Source: Anaerolineae bacterium (GTDB lineage Bacteria; Chloroflexota; Anaerolineae; J102). From it: a DNA stretch of 5,712 nucleotides. The stretch lies in the NCBI GenBank assembly GCA_027036755.1, contig JALWDV010000033.1, positions 1 to 5,712 on the forward strand, given 5' to 3'. This document shows positions 5,661-5,712 of the stretch, piece by piece; within the stretch, counting starts at the first letter, position 1; each line of letters opens with the position of its first letter. Made by a program: the position numbers and the translations under genes. The notes beneath the pieces were generated by a model. It was not told where the DNA came from, did no database searches, and saw only the letters and a program-made list of their open reading frames with translations.

Positions 5661-5712
5661 GCCCGCTGGATTGCAAATCTGTCGGGCAGATGGTCATCTC
5701 CCTCCTCCGAAC

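Overview
The window is a chromosomal segment of a moderately GC-rich bacterium. It holds three forward-strand genes separated by intergenic DNA that is unusually rich in palindromic repeats. No taxonomic marker is present. A consensus extended -10 promoter (TGCTATAAT), weak or absent Shine-Dalgarno sequences, and dispersed repeats built on CACGGAG, CACGCAAAG and CACGAAG units are what I associate with Chloroflexota (Anaerolineae-like) genomes. That assignment is an inference of modest confidence.

Layout: 1-975 is non-coding. It holds a 144-bp palindromic repeat, a C-run/G-run hairpin, an 8-bp perfect hairpin, a roughly 96-bp element that folds as a three-way junction flanked by two hairpins, and then the promoter at 852-860. 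An operon follows. The first gene (976-2193) encodes a 405-residue cysteine-free coiled-coil protein of unknown function. Six bases after its UGA stop, in the same reading frame, comes selB (2200-4098), the elongation factor that delivers Sec-tRNA to recoded UGA codons. The 524 bp between selB and the next gene contain four different repeat families almost end to end, including seven tandem heptamers and a second copy of the 144-bp repeat. map (4623-5399), a type I methionine aminopeptidase with all catalytic residues, follows as a probable separate unit. The 313 bp after map hold a third CACG-type palindrome ending in T5 and a second C-run/G-run hairpin.

Together, selB shows that the organism decodes UGA as selenocysteine. 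The partner genes (selA, selC, selD) and selenoprotein genes are not in the window. map acts on nascent chains, so both recognised genes serve translation, but I see no specific link between them. The points most worth following are the same-frame UGA junction between the coiled-coil gene and selB, and the repeats. The two copies of the 144-bp repeat differ by a compensatory base-pair change, which suggests that their fold matters.
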